Part shown: positions 16,346-24,479 of the stretch, piece after piece
Numbering within the stretch: the stretch's first letter is position 1
Layout of the letters: every line of letters begins with the position of its first letter
Assembly (NCBI RefSeq): GCF_018617385.1
Contig: NZ_JACSKA010000001.1
Coordinates: 620,001 to 684,000, forward strand
DNA from: Exiguobacterium sp018617385
GTDB lineage: Bacteria; Bacillota; Bacilli; Exiguobacteriales; Exiguobacteriaceae
Direction: 5' to 3'
Length of the DNA stretch: 64,000 nucleotides
Notes under the pieces: generated by a model
Told to the model about the DNA's origin: nothing
Seen by the model: the letters and a program-made list of their open reading frames with translations, nothing else
The model's database searches: none
Made by a program: the position numbers and the translations under genes

Positions 16346-17872
16346 ATGGGTTCAACATTTATGGGATTAGAGACGGCACGCCGCAGTCTCTCGACACACC
16401 AATGGGCGCTTCAAGCGACCGGGAATAACGTGGCGAACGCCTCAAACCCTGGCTATTCGCGCCAACGACTCACACTCGGGATGACCGAACAGCTCTCGGT
16501 CAATTTTGGCGGGACGAAAGCCGGACAATTCGGGACAGGGGTACGCGGGGAGACGCTCGCCCGAATTCGCGATCTCATGATCGATCAACAGTATCGTGAC
16601 GAGTCCGTGAAGAACGCCTTCTATGCGACGAAAGAAGCGGCGTTCGGCCGGATGGAAGACATCGTCAACGAACCGTCTGAGAACGGGCTCGCCCATGCGC
16701 TCGATAAATTTTGGTCATCCCTTCAAGACTTGGCGGTCAACCCGGATGATACGGGTGCGCGAAGCGTGGTTCGGCAGCGAGCATTGACGTTGACACAAAC
16801 GTTCAACTACATGTCTTCTTCGTTATCAAAAGTACAAGAAGACTTGAAAGCAGAAGCGGGCGTCGTCACGAAAAAAATCAACGACTTGTTGACGAAAATC
16901 GGTGACGTTAACCGTCAAATCGGCGATGCGGAACCGCTTGGGGTCTTACCAAACGAATTGTATGATGAGCGCGATCGTTACATGGACGAGTTGTCACAAT
17001 ATATCGAGTTCGAACGTGTCCCGGTTGATTACACGAACGGAGAGACACGCGGGAACTCGCAACGTGTCGCGGAAGGACGGATTGATATTCAGATTTCTGT
17101 GCCCGGAACACCGACTCCAACAAAGATTACGTTAGTGGATGGACTAACAGGTGGAGTCGGGGCCATCTCTGAGACTGGATATCGTGATGCGAGTAAACTG
17201 ACCACCGATCCATTTGTATCAATTCCTCTGAAAGACATGCCGAACGGTAAGCTGCGAGCACTTGTCGAAATGTATGGATCTACGTCGGGGGGAGAGGCGC
17301 ATAAAGGTGAATTTGAACAAATGCTGTTGGATTTAGATGCCATGACCAAAGAATTCACGACGGCATTTAATGATTTGCATAAGACTTTTTACGACGGGAA
17401 CGTTCAAGACAATCCGCGTCAAAAAGGTATCGATTTCTTTATGGTCGGCGATGCGAAAACCGTAACGGTCAATCCGACAATTTTAGAGAACTTGAACTTG
17501 ATCGCCATCTCAAAAGACCAAAACATCGGAGACGGCAGCGGGGCTCTTGACTTGGCAAACTTAAAAAATGCGCAAATCACATTTACGGGTGGTTCATCCA
17601 CTGCGACGACTTCCATCGGGAAGTACTATCAAAACGTCATCGGGAACATGGCTGTCGAGGCGAGCCAGAACGGAAACCTCGCCAAGAGTACATTCGCCCT
17701 GTTGAGCAGTTCAGACCAGCGTCGTCAGTCGGTCAGTGCCGTCTCGCTCGATGAAGAGATGACGATGATGATCCAGTACCAGCACGCTTATAACGCGGCG
17801 GCACGTAACATCACGGCCGTCGATGAAATGTTAGATAAAATCATTAACGGCATGGGTGTCGTAGGGAGGTAA
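16346..17872 (+). CDS. flgK: Flagellar hook-associated protein 1 FlgK
   Basis: A 508-residue FlgK (HAP1), the first junction protein between hook and filament. The N-terminal D0 motif is MGLETARRSLSTHQWALQ with NNVANASNPGYSRQR. The C-terminal D0/D1 pairs with it (VSAVSLDEEMTMMIQYQHAYNAAARNI, VDEMLDKIINGMG). The middle (about residues 235-430) is surface-exposed and more AT-rich than the ends. RBS AAGGAGGAAG precedes ATG 16346. It is followed by flgL after 6 nt. Confidence 0.96.
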   Translation: MGSTFMGLETARRSLSTHQWALQATGNNVANASNPGYSRQRLTLGMTEQLSVNFGGTKAGQFGTGVRGETLARIRDLMIDQQYRDESVKNAFYATKEAAFGRMEDIVNEPSENGLAHALDKFWSSLQDLAVNPDDTGARSVVRQRALTLTQTFNYMSSSLSKVQEDLKAEAGVVTKKINDLLTKIGDVNRQIGDAEPLGVLPNELYDERDRYMDELSQYIEFERVPVDYTNGETRGNSQRVAEGRIDIQISVPGTPTPTKITLVDGLTGGVGAISETGYRDASKLTTDPFVSIPLKDMPNGKLRALVEMYGSTSGGEAHKGEFEQMLLDLDAMTKEFTTAFNDLHKTFYDGNVQDNPRQKGIDFFMVGDAKTVTVNPTILENLNLIAISKDQNIGDGSGALDLANLKNAQITFTGGSSTATTSIGKYYQNVIGNMAVEASQNGNLAKSTFALLSSSDQRRQSVSAVSLDEEMTMMIQYQHAYNAAARNITAVDEMLDKIINGMGVVGR

Positions 17873-17878
17873 TGACTG

Positions 17879-18829
17879 ATGCGTGTCACACAGACAATGC
17901 TCACACAGACGAACTTGAAGCATTTATCCAGTAGCTACAACACACTTGCTCGTGTCCAGGAACAACTCATCAGCGGGAAACGGATTCAAAAAGCATCAGA
18001 GGACCCAGTCGTCGCGATGCAAGGCATCCGTTACCGGACCGAAGTACGTGAAGTCGACCAATTCCGTCGTAACGTCAGCGAGGCGACGAGCTGGATGGAT
18101 TTGACGGACTCGACGCTCAACGAAGTCACGGAAGCCGTCAAGCGGATTCGGGAATTGACGACGCAAGCGGCGAACGACACGTATGAATCGTCGCAACGTG
18201 CCATCATCAAGAGTGAGGTCGATCAGTTGATCGAACATATCGGCTCTCTCGCCAACTCAAAGGCGGGCGAGAAGTATATTTATAACGGGACAATGACGGA
18301 TAAGCCACTCATTAACATGGAGAAGTTAAAAGGATTCTTAGCGGCTGATCCAGCAAATCCGGTCACGATTGATGAAATCTATATGACGACACCAGTTCCT
18401 GACAAATTGAATCCGAGTGGTAAAATCGAATTCGAGGTCTCAAAAGGAATCACGGTGCAAGTGAACATGCAACCGGAGACGATCTTTGGGAAAGAACTGT
18501 TCGAAGGACTTCAAAAGTTGAGTGGTTTATTGGCGAAAGAAACGACGGGTGGTGCCGACCTATCGGCTGAACTCGACACGCTCGATACACTCGGTCAAAA
18601 CTTGATCACAGAGCGCGCCGAGCTCGGTGCCCGTGCGAACCGTTTGGAGCTCGTCGACAACCGTCTACAAGATCATGAGATTATCGCCAAGACGATCATG
18701 TCTGATAACGAGGACATCGACGTGGAGAAAGTCATTATGGAACTGAAGTCACATGAGACCGTCCATCGTGCAGCGCTTTCTGCAGGTGCCCGCATCATTC
18801 AGCCGACGCTTCTCGACTTCTTGCGGTAA
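17879..18829 (+). CDS. flgL: Flagellar hook-associated protein 3 FlgL
   Basis: A 316-residue FlgL (HAP3), the adaptor to which flagellin polymerises. The flagellin-like N-terminus is MRVTQTMLTQTNLKHLSSSYNTL, then QLISGKRIQKASEDPVVA and RELTTQAANDTYESSQRA. The C-terminal helix reads LGARANRLELVDNRLQDHE and the end HRAALSAGARIIQPTLLDFLR. RBS GGGAGGTAATG lies before ATG 17879. Export is expected to depend on FlgN. Confidence 0.95.
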   Translation: MRVTQTMLTQTNLKHLSSSYNTLARVQEQLISGKRIQKASEDPVVAMQGIRYRTEVREVDQFRRNVSEATSWMDLTDSTLNEVTEAVKRIRELTTQAANDTYESSQRAIIKSEVDQLIEHIGSLANSKAGEKYIYNGTMTDKPLINMEKLKGFLAADPANPVTIDEIYMTTPVPDKLNPSGKIEFEVSKGITVQVNMQPETIFGKELFEGLQKLSGLLAKETTGGADLSAELDTLDTLGQNLITERAELGARANRLELVDNRLQDHEIIAKTIMSDNEDIDVEKVIMELKSHETVHRAALSAGARIIQPTLLDFLR

Positions 18830-18835
18830 TCGATC

Positions 18836-19411
18836 ATGAATCTCGCGAGACTTGAGATGCGGCAGACGTTTGCCGCGATCCAGATGACGTCCAATCGTCC
18901 CGTGCTCGAGATGCGTCAAGGGCAGGCCGACCTGTCAATCCAACAAGGCAGAGCCGAGATGACGCAACAGACGACACCAGGGAAACTGGAAGTCGACTCA
19001 TCGGTGGCTAGAAGTGAGAGCAACCTGAAAGGCGTGCTTGAACTTGGGAAATACCTCGGTCAGATGGGAGAACAAGGGGCCCGTGAGGCGATGGCGAACA
19101 TCGCCCGGGACGGCGACCGCATGATGCGGATCGAGAACGGGAATCCGATTCCTTCGATAGCGGCTGAGAAAGTGAATGACCCATATCCGATTGTTGACAT
19201 GGGCTACATGCCAAAATCGATTGATCGTGTCAAGTTGACGTATACGCCGGCGGATGTGAAAATCGAGTGGAATATCACGCCACCCCAAATTGATGTATCG
19301 CTCACGCCAGCCGATATCTCGTTCACGCCATGGACGACGGACATCTCGCTCCGTCAACAGGCGTCACTCGAGATATGGCCGGTCGGTGGGATGTATGATG
19401 AAACGCGTTGA
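18836..19411 (+). CDS. YviE-like protein (DUF6470)
   Basis: A 191-residue protein in the position of B. subtilis yviE, between flgL and fliW. It has the family pattern of repeated I-D/S-x-x-P strands: IDVSLTPADISFTPWTTDISL near residues 145-165, preceded by VDMGYMPKSIDRVKLTYTPADVKIEW. The N-terminus has short repeated M-R-Q-G/T elements (MRQTFA, MRQGQAD, MTQQTTP). The function is unknown. ATG 18836 lies 7 nt after the flgL stop with no clear RBS, which suggests translational coupling. Confidence 0.78.
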   Translation: MNLARLEMRQTFAAIQMTSNRPVLEMRQGQADLSIQQGRAEMTQQTTPGKLEVDSSVARSESNLKGVLELGKYLGQMGEQGAREAMANIARDGDRMMRIENGNPIPSIAAEKVNDPYPIVDMGYMPKSIDRVKLTYTPADVKIEWNITPPQIDVSLTPADISFTPWTTDISLRQQASLEIWPVGGMYDETR

Positions 19412-19426
19412 AAGTGAGGACAATCC

Positions 19427-19864
19427 ATGTTCATTGAAACAGACTACTTTGGCAAGATTGAAATAAACGAAGCGGAGACGATCACGTTCGTCAGTGAGAT
19501 TCCGGGGTTCCCAGATTCAAAGACGTTCGTGTTGATCCCGTACGGGGAGGATTTACCGTTCTGGTCGCTTCAGTCAATCGAGGAACAAGCCTGTGCGTTC
19601 GTCGTGACGAACCCGTTTTGGCATAAGTCGGACTATGCGTTCGAATTGTCGGATGGCGCGAAAGACCAACTTGGGATCGAAGAGGCGGAACACGTCTCGG
19701 TCTACTCGATCGTCACGCTCCGTGAGCCGTTCGAATCGTCGACGCTCAATTTGAAGGCGCCGATCGTCATCGAGACGAAGGAACGTCGTGGGAAACAAGT
19801 CATCCTAGACGATGCGTATCCGTCCCGTTATCCGCTCGGCGGCACGAAAGCGGAGGTGCGCTGA
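19427..19864 (+). CDS. fliW: Flagellar assembly factor FliW
   Basis: A 145-residue FliW with TDYFGKIEINEAETITF, SEIPGFPDSKTFVLIPYGED, PFWSLQSIEEQACAFVVTNPF, and the C-terminal LNLKAPIVIETKERRGKQVILDD patterns. FliW binds either flagellin or CsrA. When cytoplasmic flagellin is depleted FliW frees itself to sequester CsrA and allow hag translation. It overlaps csrA by one base (TGATG), a layout conserved in Bacillales. Confidence 0.95.
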   Translation: MFIETDYFGKIEINEAETITFVSEIPGFPDSKTFVLIPYGEDLPFWSLQSIEEQACAFVVTNPFWHKSDYAFELSDGAKDQLGIEEAEHVSVYSIVTLREPFESSTLNLKAPIVIETKERRGKQVILDDAYPSRYPLGGTKAEVR

Positions 19865-20091
19865 TGCTCGTATTGAAACGAAAACAAGGTGAGGCTATCC
19901 ATATCGGGGACGACGTGACGCTCACGGTGCTCGCCATCGAAGGCGACCAGGTGAAGCTCGGGATTGACGCCCCGCGTCATATCGATATCCACCGTCATGA
20001 AGTATATATTCAAATGCAGGAAGAGAATGAGTCGGCACGGAATAGCGCCAACTTGATGAAGCAGATGATTCAGAAGCAGTCGGAAGCGTGA
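19864..20091 (+). CDS. csrA: Carbon storage regulator CsrA
   Basis: A 75-residue RNA-binding protein. The N-terminal beta strand MLVLKRKQGEAIHIGDDVTL, the VKLGIDAPRHIDIHRHEVY strand with RNA-contacting residues, and a C-terminal helix are all present. In Bacillus CsrA blocks the hag Shine-Dalgarno and is antagonised by FliW. Candidate GGA targets in the hag leader lie at 31779-31783 and 31813-31818. The terminator stem at 20079 overlaps the end of this gene. Confidence 0.96.
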   Translation: MLVLKRKQGEAIHIGDDVTLTVLAIEGDQVKLGIDAPRHIDIHRHEVYIQMQEENESARNSANLMKQMIQKQSEA

Positions 20092-20106
20092 GCTTTCGAC
20101 TTTTTT
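20079..20106 (+). terminator. Terminator overlapping csrA 3' end
   Basis: A 9-bp stem GTCGGAAGC/GCTTTCGAC with loop GTGA and six T residues. The stem starts inside the last csrA codons and the TGA stop is part of the loop. Confidence 0.8.
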
Positions 20107-20185
20107 CATGAATCCGGTAATTGATGGATGACAGCGCTCGATTGGTTGGGATAGGATGGAAACGTGAAGGGAAGGAGGGGAATCC

Positions 20186-21241
20186 GTGGGAATCGTCATT
20201 AACTATTTTGTGATCAACATCAGTCTCATCTTTTTATTCATGTCGCTCACACTCTATGTGATGCGGACGGTCTTACCGATTCAGCCGACCTCCCCGTTGT
20301 TTGTACGATTTTGGTTTGGGGTGTCAAACGGGTTGACGGCCATCCTGTTGACGATCAATGCGATTGAACTCGGTGATGCCCGTATTGACTTACGTTTGAT
20401 TCCGATCGCCTTAGCCGCCACATTTGCGGGACCGTTCGGGGCAATCGTCACCCTGGGGCTCATCTTTATCGGTCGGATGACAATCCATGGGATGAGCGCC
20501 CCATTCATTGACGCCGTCCTCATGTTTGTTGTCTTTTTCTTGTTTTCTCTTGTGATGTCACGTGTGCCCATCAGTCGAGGAAGAGGGTATGCCATCTACA
20601 TCGGATTCGGTGCACTGCTCGTTTTGATTCGCGTGACCGGAAGTGTGGATATGGACGTGTTTGTGAACGTATTCGTGCCTTATTTTCTGATGCTGTCACT
20701 AGGGGCATGGCTCTGTTATTGGGCCGCGAAGAAGCTCGAGACGCACCTGTGGATGTTCCTTCTTCATACGCACCGGGCGACCATCGATGAATTGACGGGA
20801 CTTCCGAACCGGTATCGGACCCTCGAGCAGATGAACGATATGGAAATATCCGGGAAGCCATGGGCGTTACTCGTCATTGATGTCGATCATTTCAAACAGT
20901 TGAACGATACATATGGACACTTGGCAGGGGACGCGGCGTTACGTCATATCGGACAGACGCTTGAGCGACATCGTCCACCAGCCGGATTTGTCGGCCGCTA
21001 TGGTGGTGAGGAATTTTTACTCGTCATCGAAGGCGGTGAAGGGATGACGAAGGTGGCCGAAGGCATCGTGCAGACGGTACGGCACACGACGTTCGAATTT
21101 CAAGGCGAACGCATCCCGATGACCGTCTCCATCGGCGCGGCGATCGCTGGACATGAGCCGAGCATGGTCGTGTTTGAGCGGGCCGATGCGGCGTTATACG
21201 AAGCGAAACGAAATGGACGGGACCAGGTCCGGTTCGCATGA
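20186..21241 (+). CDS. Membrane diguanylate cyclase (5TM + GGDEF)
   Basis: A 351-residue protein. Residues 1-180 form about five to six membrane segments of the 5TMR-LYT type; residues 190-350 are a GGDEF domain: DELTGLPNRYRTLEQM, ALLVIDVDHFKQLNDTYGHLAGD, and the active-site loop GRYGGEEFLLVIEGG. It should make cyclic di-GMP from two GTP. The RxxD inhibitory site expected five residues before GGEEF is absent. The GTG start at 20186 has an AAGGAGGGG RBS. It lies directly after csrA and may link c-di-GMP to motility. Confidence 0.9.
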   Translation: MGIVINYFVINISLIFLFMSLTLYVMRTVLPIQPTSPLFVRFWFGVSNGLTAILLTINAIELGDARIDLRLIPIALAATFAGPFGAIVTLGLIFIGRMTIHGMSAPFIDAVLMFVVFFLFSLVMSRVPISRGRGYAIYIGFGALLVLIRVTGSVDMDVFVNVFVPYFLMLSLGAWLCYWAAKKLETHLWMFLLHTHRATIDELTGLPNRYRTLEQMNDMEISGKPWALLVIDVDHFKQLNDTYGHLAGDAALRHIGQTLERHRPPAGFVGRYGGEEFLLVIEGGEGMTKVAEGIVQTVRHTTFEFQGERIPMTVSIGAAIAGHEPSMVVFERADAALYEAKRNGRDQVRFA

Positions 21242-21280
21242 AGCTATGAATCGTGAGCATACACGATTCATAGCTTTTTT
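21241..21280 (+). terminator. Terminator after diguanylate cyclase
   Basis: A 15-bp stem (AAGCTATGAATCGTG and inverse) with a 6-nt loop and T run. Confidence 0.9.
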
Positions 21281-21435
21281 GGTTTTTATATCGATAAAAT
21301 CTATATTAATTGAAAAAAAGATAAAAATAGACAATATAAATGGTATTTTATTCTTGTTTTTATCCATTTAGTTATTGTAGTATAGAAAACAGGTCGTTGA
21401 CTTATACTATATTGAAATAAGGAGTTTGTTGTTTT

Positions 21436-21960
21436 ATGAAAAAGTTTTTCAAATGGTTTGCCATCATTCTAATCGGATTAATTGTCATCGGCATGCTACT
21501 TCCGTCTGACGAAGAGTCGAATACAGGAAGTAAAGTCGGAGAGGCCGACGCGACAGAAGCAGAAGCGGACGTGAACGATACCATCTTCAAAGTGGGAGAT
21601 GTCGTCGACTTGAACGGTGTCTTACTTACCGTGAAGGATGCGACATACATCCCGGCGTCTGAGTACTCACAACCTGAAAACGGGAAAGTACTTCAAATGA
21701 ACGTGGAAGTCGTGAACAACACGGAGGACTCGACGTTCGTAGACAGTTCAAACTTCAACTTGTATGATGCGGATGGGAATGCGCTCGACTTCTATTACGG
21801 ATTGGATGGTTTAGACATCAGTGGAGATTTGAACAAAGGAAAGAAACTTCAAGGGACGTTGACGTTTGATGTACCAGAAGGCTCAAACTACGAAATGATC
21901 TTTGAACCAACCTTCTCATGGACAGACGAGTCCATCACATGGGACATTCAACCGAACTAA
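21436..21960 (+). CDS. Membrane-anchored DUF4352-type protein
   Basis: A 174-residue exported protein. Residues 3-23 are one membrane helix (FFKWFAIILIGLIVIGMLL), followed by an acidic Ser/Thr/Glu-rich linker (DEESNTGSKVGEADATEAEA). The C-terminal 115 residues have the immunoglobulin-like DUF4352 pattern: VVDLNGVLLTVKDATYI, NGKVLQMNVEVVNNTED, FNLYDADGNAL and LQGTLTFDVPEGSNYEMIF. The role is unknown. No lipobox cysteine is present, unlike the related lipoprotein at 37804. Upstream, 21281-21435 is AT-rich and holds the promoter region only. Confidence 0.7.
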   Translation: MKKFFKWFAIILIGLIVIGMLLPSDEESNTGSKVGEADATEAEADVNDTIFKVGDVVDLNGVLLTVKDATYIPASEYSQPENGKVLQMNVEVVNNTEDSTFVDSSNFNLYDADGNALDFYYGLDGLDISGDLNKGKKLQGTLTFDVPEGSNYEMIFEPTFSWTDESITWDIQPN

Positions 21961-21974
21961 CGTGATCATTAAAT

Positions 21975-22022
21975 AATCCCCTATAACCGTTGGCGATGAT
22001 GGTCCAGCGGTTATAGGGGATT
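21975..22022. terminator. Bidirectional terminator
   Basis: AATCCCCTATAACCG pairs perfectly with CGGTTATAGGGGATT. It lies between the convergent DUF4352 and YitT genes. Confidence 0.9.
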
Positions 22023-22028
22023 TCACGT

Positions 22029-22943
22029 TTAGTGAATGTTTTTCTTCTTGAACTGACCGCCACGGACGTCGTGAATGTTGCCGATGGCGAGGAACGCTTT
22101 CTCGTCATAGTCATCGAGGATGTCTTTCAGTTTCGTCTCTTCGAGTCGGCTGATGACCGTGAAGACGACTTTCTTTCCGTCACCCGTGTAGGCGCCTTCT
22201 CCATGAAGATATGTCACGCCTCGACCGAGCCGGTCCATAATGGCCTGTCCGATATCGTCTGGTGCGGACGTGATGATCCACGCCGCTTTCGACTGGTCGA
22301 TCCCTTCTAGGACGACATCGATCGTCTTGAAGGCGATGAAATAGGTGAGAAGGGAATACATGGCCCGGTCCCAACTGAAGACGAATCCGGCCGTCCCGAG
22401 GATGAAGATGTTGAAAAACATGACGATCTCCCCGACGGAGAACGGCAACCGGTTCGTAAAGGCGACGGCGAGGATCTCTGTCCCGTCGAGCGAGCCCCCG
22501 GCGCGGATGACGAGCCCGATTCCGGCACCGAGTAAGAAGCCACCGAAGACGGTCGACAAGAGAAGGTCGTCCGTGAACGGCTTGATGTCATGCAGGACGA
22601 TGGTGAAGGCCGACATGAGCAGGATGGCCGTCAACGTGACGACGGCGAACGTCTTCCCGATTTGCCGATACCCGAAGTAGATGAACGGCAAGTTGAAGAG
22701 GACGAGCCAAATCGCGAGCTTCGTCTCCGTCAAGTACGACACGATGATTGACACACCGACGATACCACCGTCGATGATCTGGTTCGGTACGAGGAACGCC
22801 TCCAAGCCGACCGCGAAGACGAGGGAGCCGAGCAATAAGAGGACGACTTTCGCAAACAGTTCGGACGCCTTGATCGGATTATGTTCGCGCCTTAAGCGCT
22901 GCACTTCCTCCGGTGTCGGGGAAGGCATGGGTGTACGCTGCAT
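22029..22943 (-). CDS. YitT family membrane protein (DUF2179), copy 1
   Basis: A 304-residue YitT/DUF161 membrane protein. Five to six hydrophobic segments include GLEAFLVPNQIIDGGIVGVS, PFIYFGYRQIGKTFAVVT and GAGIGLVIRAGGSLDGTEILA. A cytoplasmic C-terminal DUF2179 domain follows (AWIITSAPDDIGQAIMDRLG, YLHGEGAYTGDGKKVVFTVI). Transport function has been suggested for the family but is not shown. The start is ATG 22943 after GGAAAGGGGG. It diverges from a second YitT gene 177 nt away; a third copy is at 51764. Confidence 0.88.
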   Translation of the reverse strand: MQRTPMPSPTPEEVQRLRREHNPIKASELFAKVVLLLLGSLVFAVGLEAFLVPNQIIDGGIVGVSIIVSYLTETKLAIWLVLFNLPFIYFGYRQIGKTFAVVTLTAILLMSAFTIVLHDIKPFTDDLLLSTVFGGFLLGAGIGLVIRAGGSLDGTEILAVAFTNRLPFSVGEIVMFFNIFILGTAGFVFSWDRAMYSLLTYFIAFKTIDVVLEGIDQSKAAWIITSAPDDIGQAIMDRLGRGVTYLHGEGAYTGDGKKVVFTVISRLEETKLKDILDDYDEKAFLAIGNIHDVRGGQFKKKNIH

Positions 22944-23120
22944 ACAGGATGCCCCCTTTCCATTTCCTTCAGTATACCAAATGATGCGAACCGACAATCG
23001 TTTACGACAGAGAATCTGACATGAATATTCAGAATTGATGGATGATTCCCGATAAATTATTTCGAAATCATTTTATGTTAGACTAACAAGGTTGTTGAAC
23101 AATGGATGGAGGTCTATAGG

Positions 23121-23981
23121 ATGAAGCGAGAAAACAAAACATGGTTGATGGCGTTCCAAATGGTCATGAACATCATCGGCGGACTCATCGCAGCGTATGG
23201 ATTGGAGTCCGTCCTCATTCCGAATAACGTGTCAGACGGAGGCGTCACTGGGATCAGTATCGTCGGGTCACAGCTGACGGGACTGCCGCTCGGTATTTTC
23301 ATCGGGGTGTTGAATATTCCGTTTGTCTATCTCGGGTATAAACAGATCGGGAAGAGTTTCGCCATCCTCTCGGTTACCGGGATTACGTCCTTGTCTGTCG
23401 GTACGGTCATCATGCACCACGTTCCGACCATCATCGAGGGGGACGCGCTCCTCATCACCGTGGTCGGTGGGATCATCCTCGGGTTCGGGATGGGGATCTC
23501 CCTTCGTAACGGGGGCGCGCTTGACGGCATCGATATGTTGGCGGTCCTCTTATCACGGAAACTGCCGTTCGGGACGAGTGATTTGATCCTGTTTTTGAAT
23601 ACGTTCGTCTTCATCGTCGTCTCGACGGTGTTCGGTCTTCAAGGAGCTGTCTTGTCCGCCATCGCCTATTTCATCGCCTCGAAAGTGATTCATATCGTCG
23701 AAGAGGGATTGAGCGGGGCGAAAACGTTCAAAATCATCACGAGTGAACCGCATGAGATGGTCGAGACGATTCGGGACCGTCTTGGACGGAGCGCCACGTT
23801 GAATCAAATCCAAGGAGCTTATTCCAAGGAAAGCTATTATGAAATCACGTGTGTCATCAACCGGCTCGAGGAACGAAAAATTAAAGACATCATCGACGAT
23901 GTCGACCCGAAAGCGTTCATCGTCGTGTATGAGGTGACAGAGGTCAAAGGCGGGAATTTCCAAAAACGCGATATTCATTAA
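23121..23981 (+). CDS. YitT family membrane protein (DUF2179), copy 2
   Basis: A 286-residue paralogue of the divergent gene at 22029 with the same architecture: LIPNNVSDGGVTGISIVG, PFVYLGYKQIGKSFAIL, GFGMGISLRNGGALDGIDMLA in the membrane part, and FKIITSEPHEMVETIRDRLG, IQGAYSKESYYEITCVI in the DUF2179 part. The C-terminus (KGGNFQKRDIH) resembles the RGGQFKKKNIH end of copy 1. The start is ATG 23121 after ATGGAGG. It ends in a terminator near 23982-24010. Confidence 0.88.
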   Translation: MKRENKTWLMAFQMVMNIIGGLIAAYGLESVLIPNNVSDGGVTGISIVGSQLTGLPLGIFIGVLNIPFVYLGYKQIGKSFAILSVTGITSLSVGTVIMHHVPTIIEGDALLITVVGGIILGFGMGISLRNGGALDGIDMLAVLLSRKLPFGTSDLILFLNTFVFIVVSTVFGLQGAVLSAIAYFIASKVIHIVEEGLSGAKTFKIITSEPHEMVETIRDRLGRSATLNQIQGAYSKESYYEITCVINRLEERKIKDIIDDVDPKAFIVVYEVTEVKGGNFQKRDIH

Positions 23982-24010
23982 CGGATGGCCAAGGGTCGTC
24001 CGTTTTTTAA
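23982..24010 (+). terminator. Terminator after YitT copy 2
   Basis: ACGGATGGCC pairs with GGTCGTCCGT (with G-T pairs), then a T run. Confidence 0.75.
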
Positions 24011-24089
24011 ATCCGCAGGTATCGGTCCAGGCAGGAAATCACACAGGGAAAGTGGAAGAAGTCGATGCTAGAGAAAGGGAGGATTGGGA

Positions 24090-24377
24090 ATGTACGCACT
24101 GATTGGAAAGCTTGTCACGAAAGCGGGGCAACGCGACAGGCTCGTGGCGATTTTATCGGAAGCGGCGCGGGAGATGGAGGCGACATCGGACTGTGAATCG
24201 TATCGGGTCCATGTGTCGCTCGACGAGGCGAATACCGTGTTCGTCTATGAAGTATGGCGAAATGAAGAGGCGCATGCGGCGTCGTTGTCTCTTGCTGAAG
24301 TGAGGGCGTATATCGATCAGGCGAAGCCGATCCTCGAGCGGATGGAGCGGATCGCCGCGCTCGAACTCCGAACATGA
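24090..24377 (+). CDS. Antibiotic biosynthesis monooxygenase (ABM) domain protein
   Basis: A 95-residue single-domain ABM/YgiN-like protein with the ferredoxin-like pattern: YALIGKLVTKAGQRDRLVAIL, CESYRVHVSLDEANTVFVYEVW, and ALSLAEVRAYIDQAKPIL (as read around residues 70-88). Such dimeric proteins include quinol monooxygenases and heme-degrading enzymes; the reaction cannot be named here. The start is ATG 24090, 7 nt after GGGAGG. It is followed by its own terminator at 24395-24423. Confidence 0.8.
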   Translation: MYALIGKLVTKAGQRDRLVAILSEAAREMEATSDCESYRVHVSLDEANTVFVYEVWRNEEAHAASLSLAEVRAYIDQAKPILERMERIAALELRT

Positions 24378-24394
24378 CCGAGTGGGAATAACGA

Positions 24395-24423
24395 AACGGA
24401 TGGCAAAGCGCTGTCCGTTTTTT
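24395..24423 (+). terminator. Terminator after ABM gene
   Basis: An ACGGA/TCCGT-based stem around GGCAAAGCGC, followed by a T run. Confidence 0.65.
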
Positions 24424-24479
24424 GCAGGAGAAATGGCAAGGTGTCGAGAACATGACAGGATTCGGAAAGGAGGGAACGC

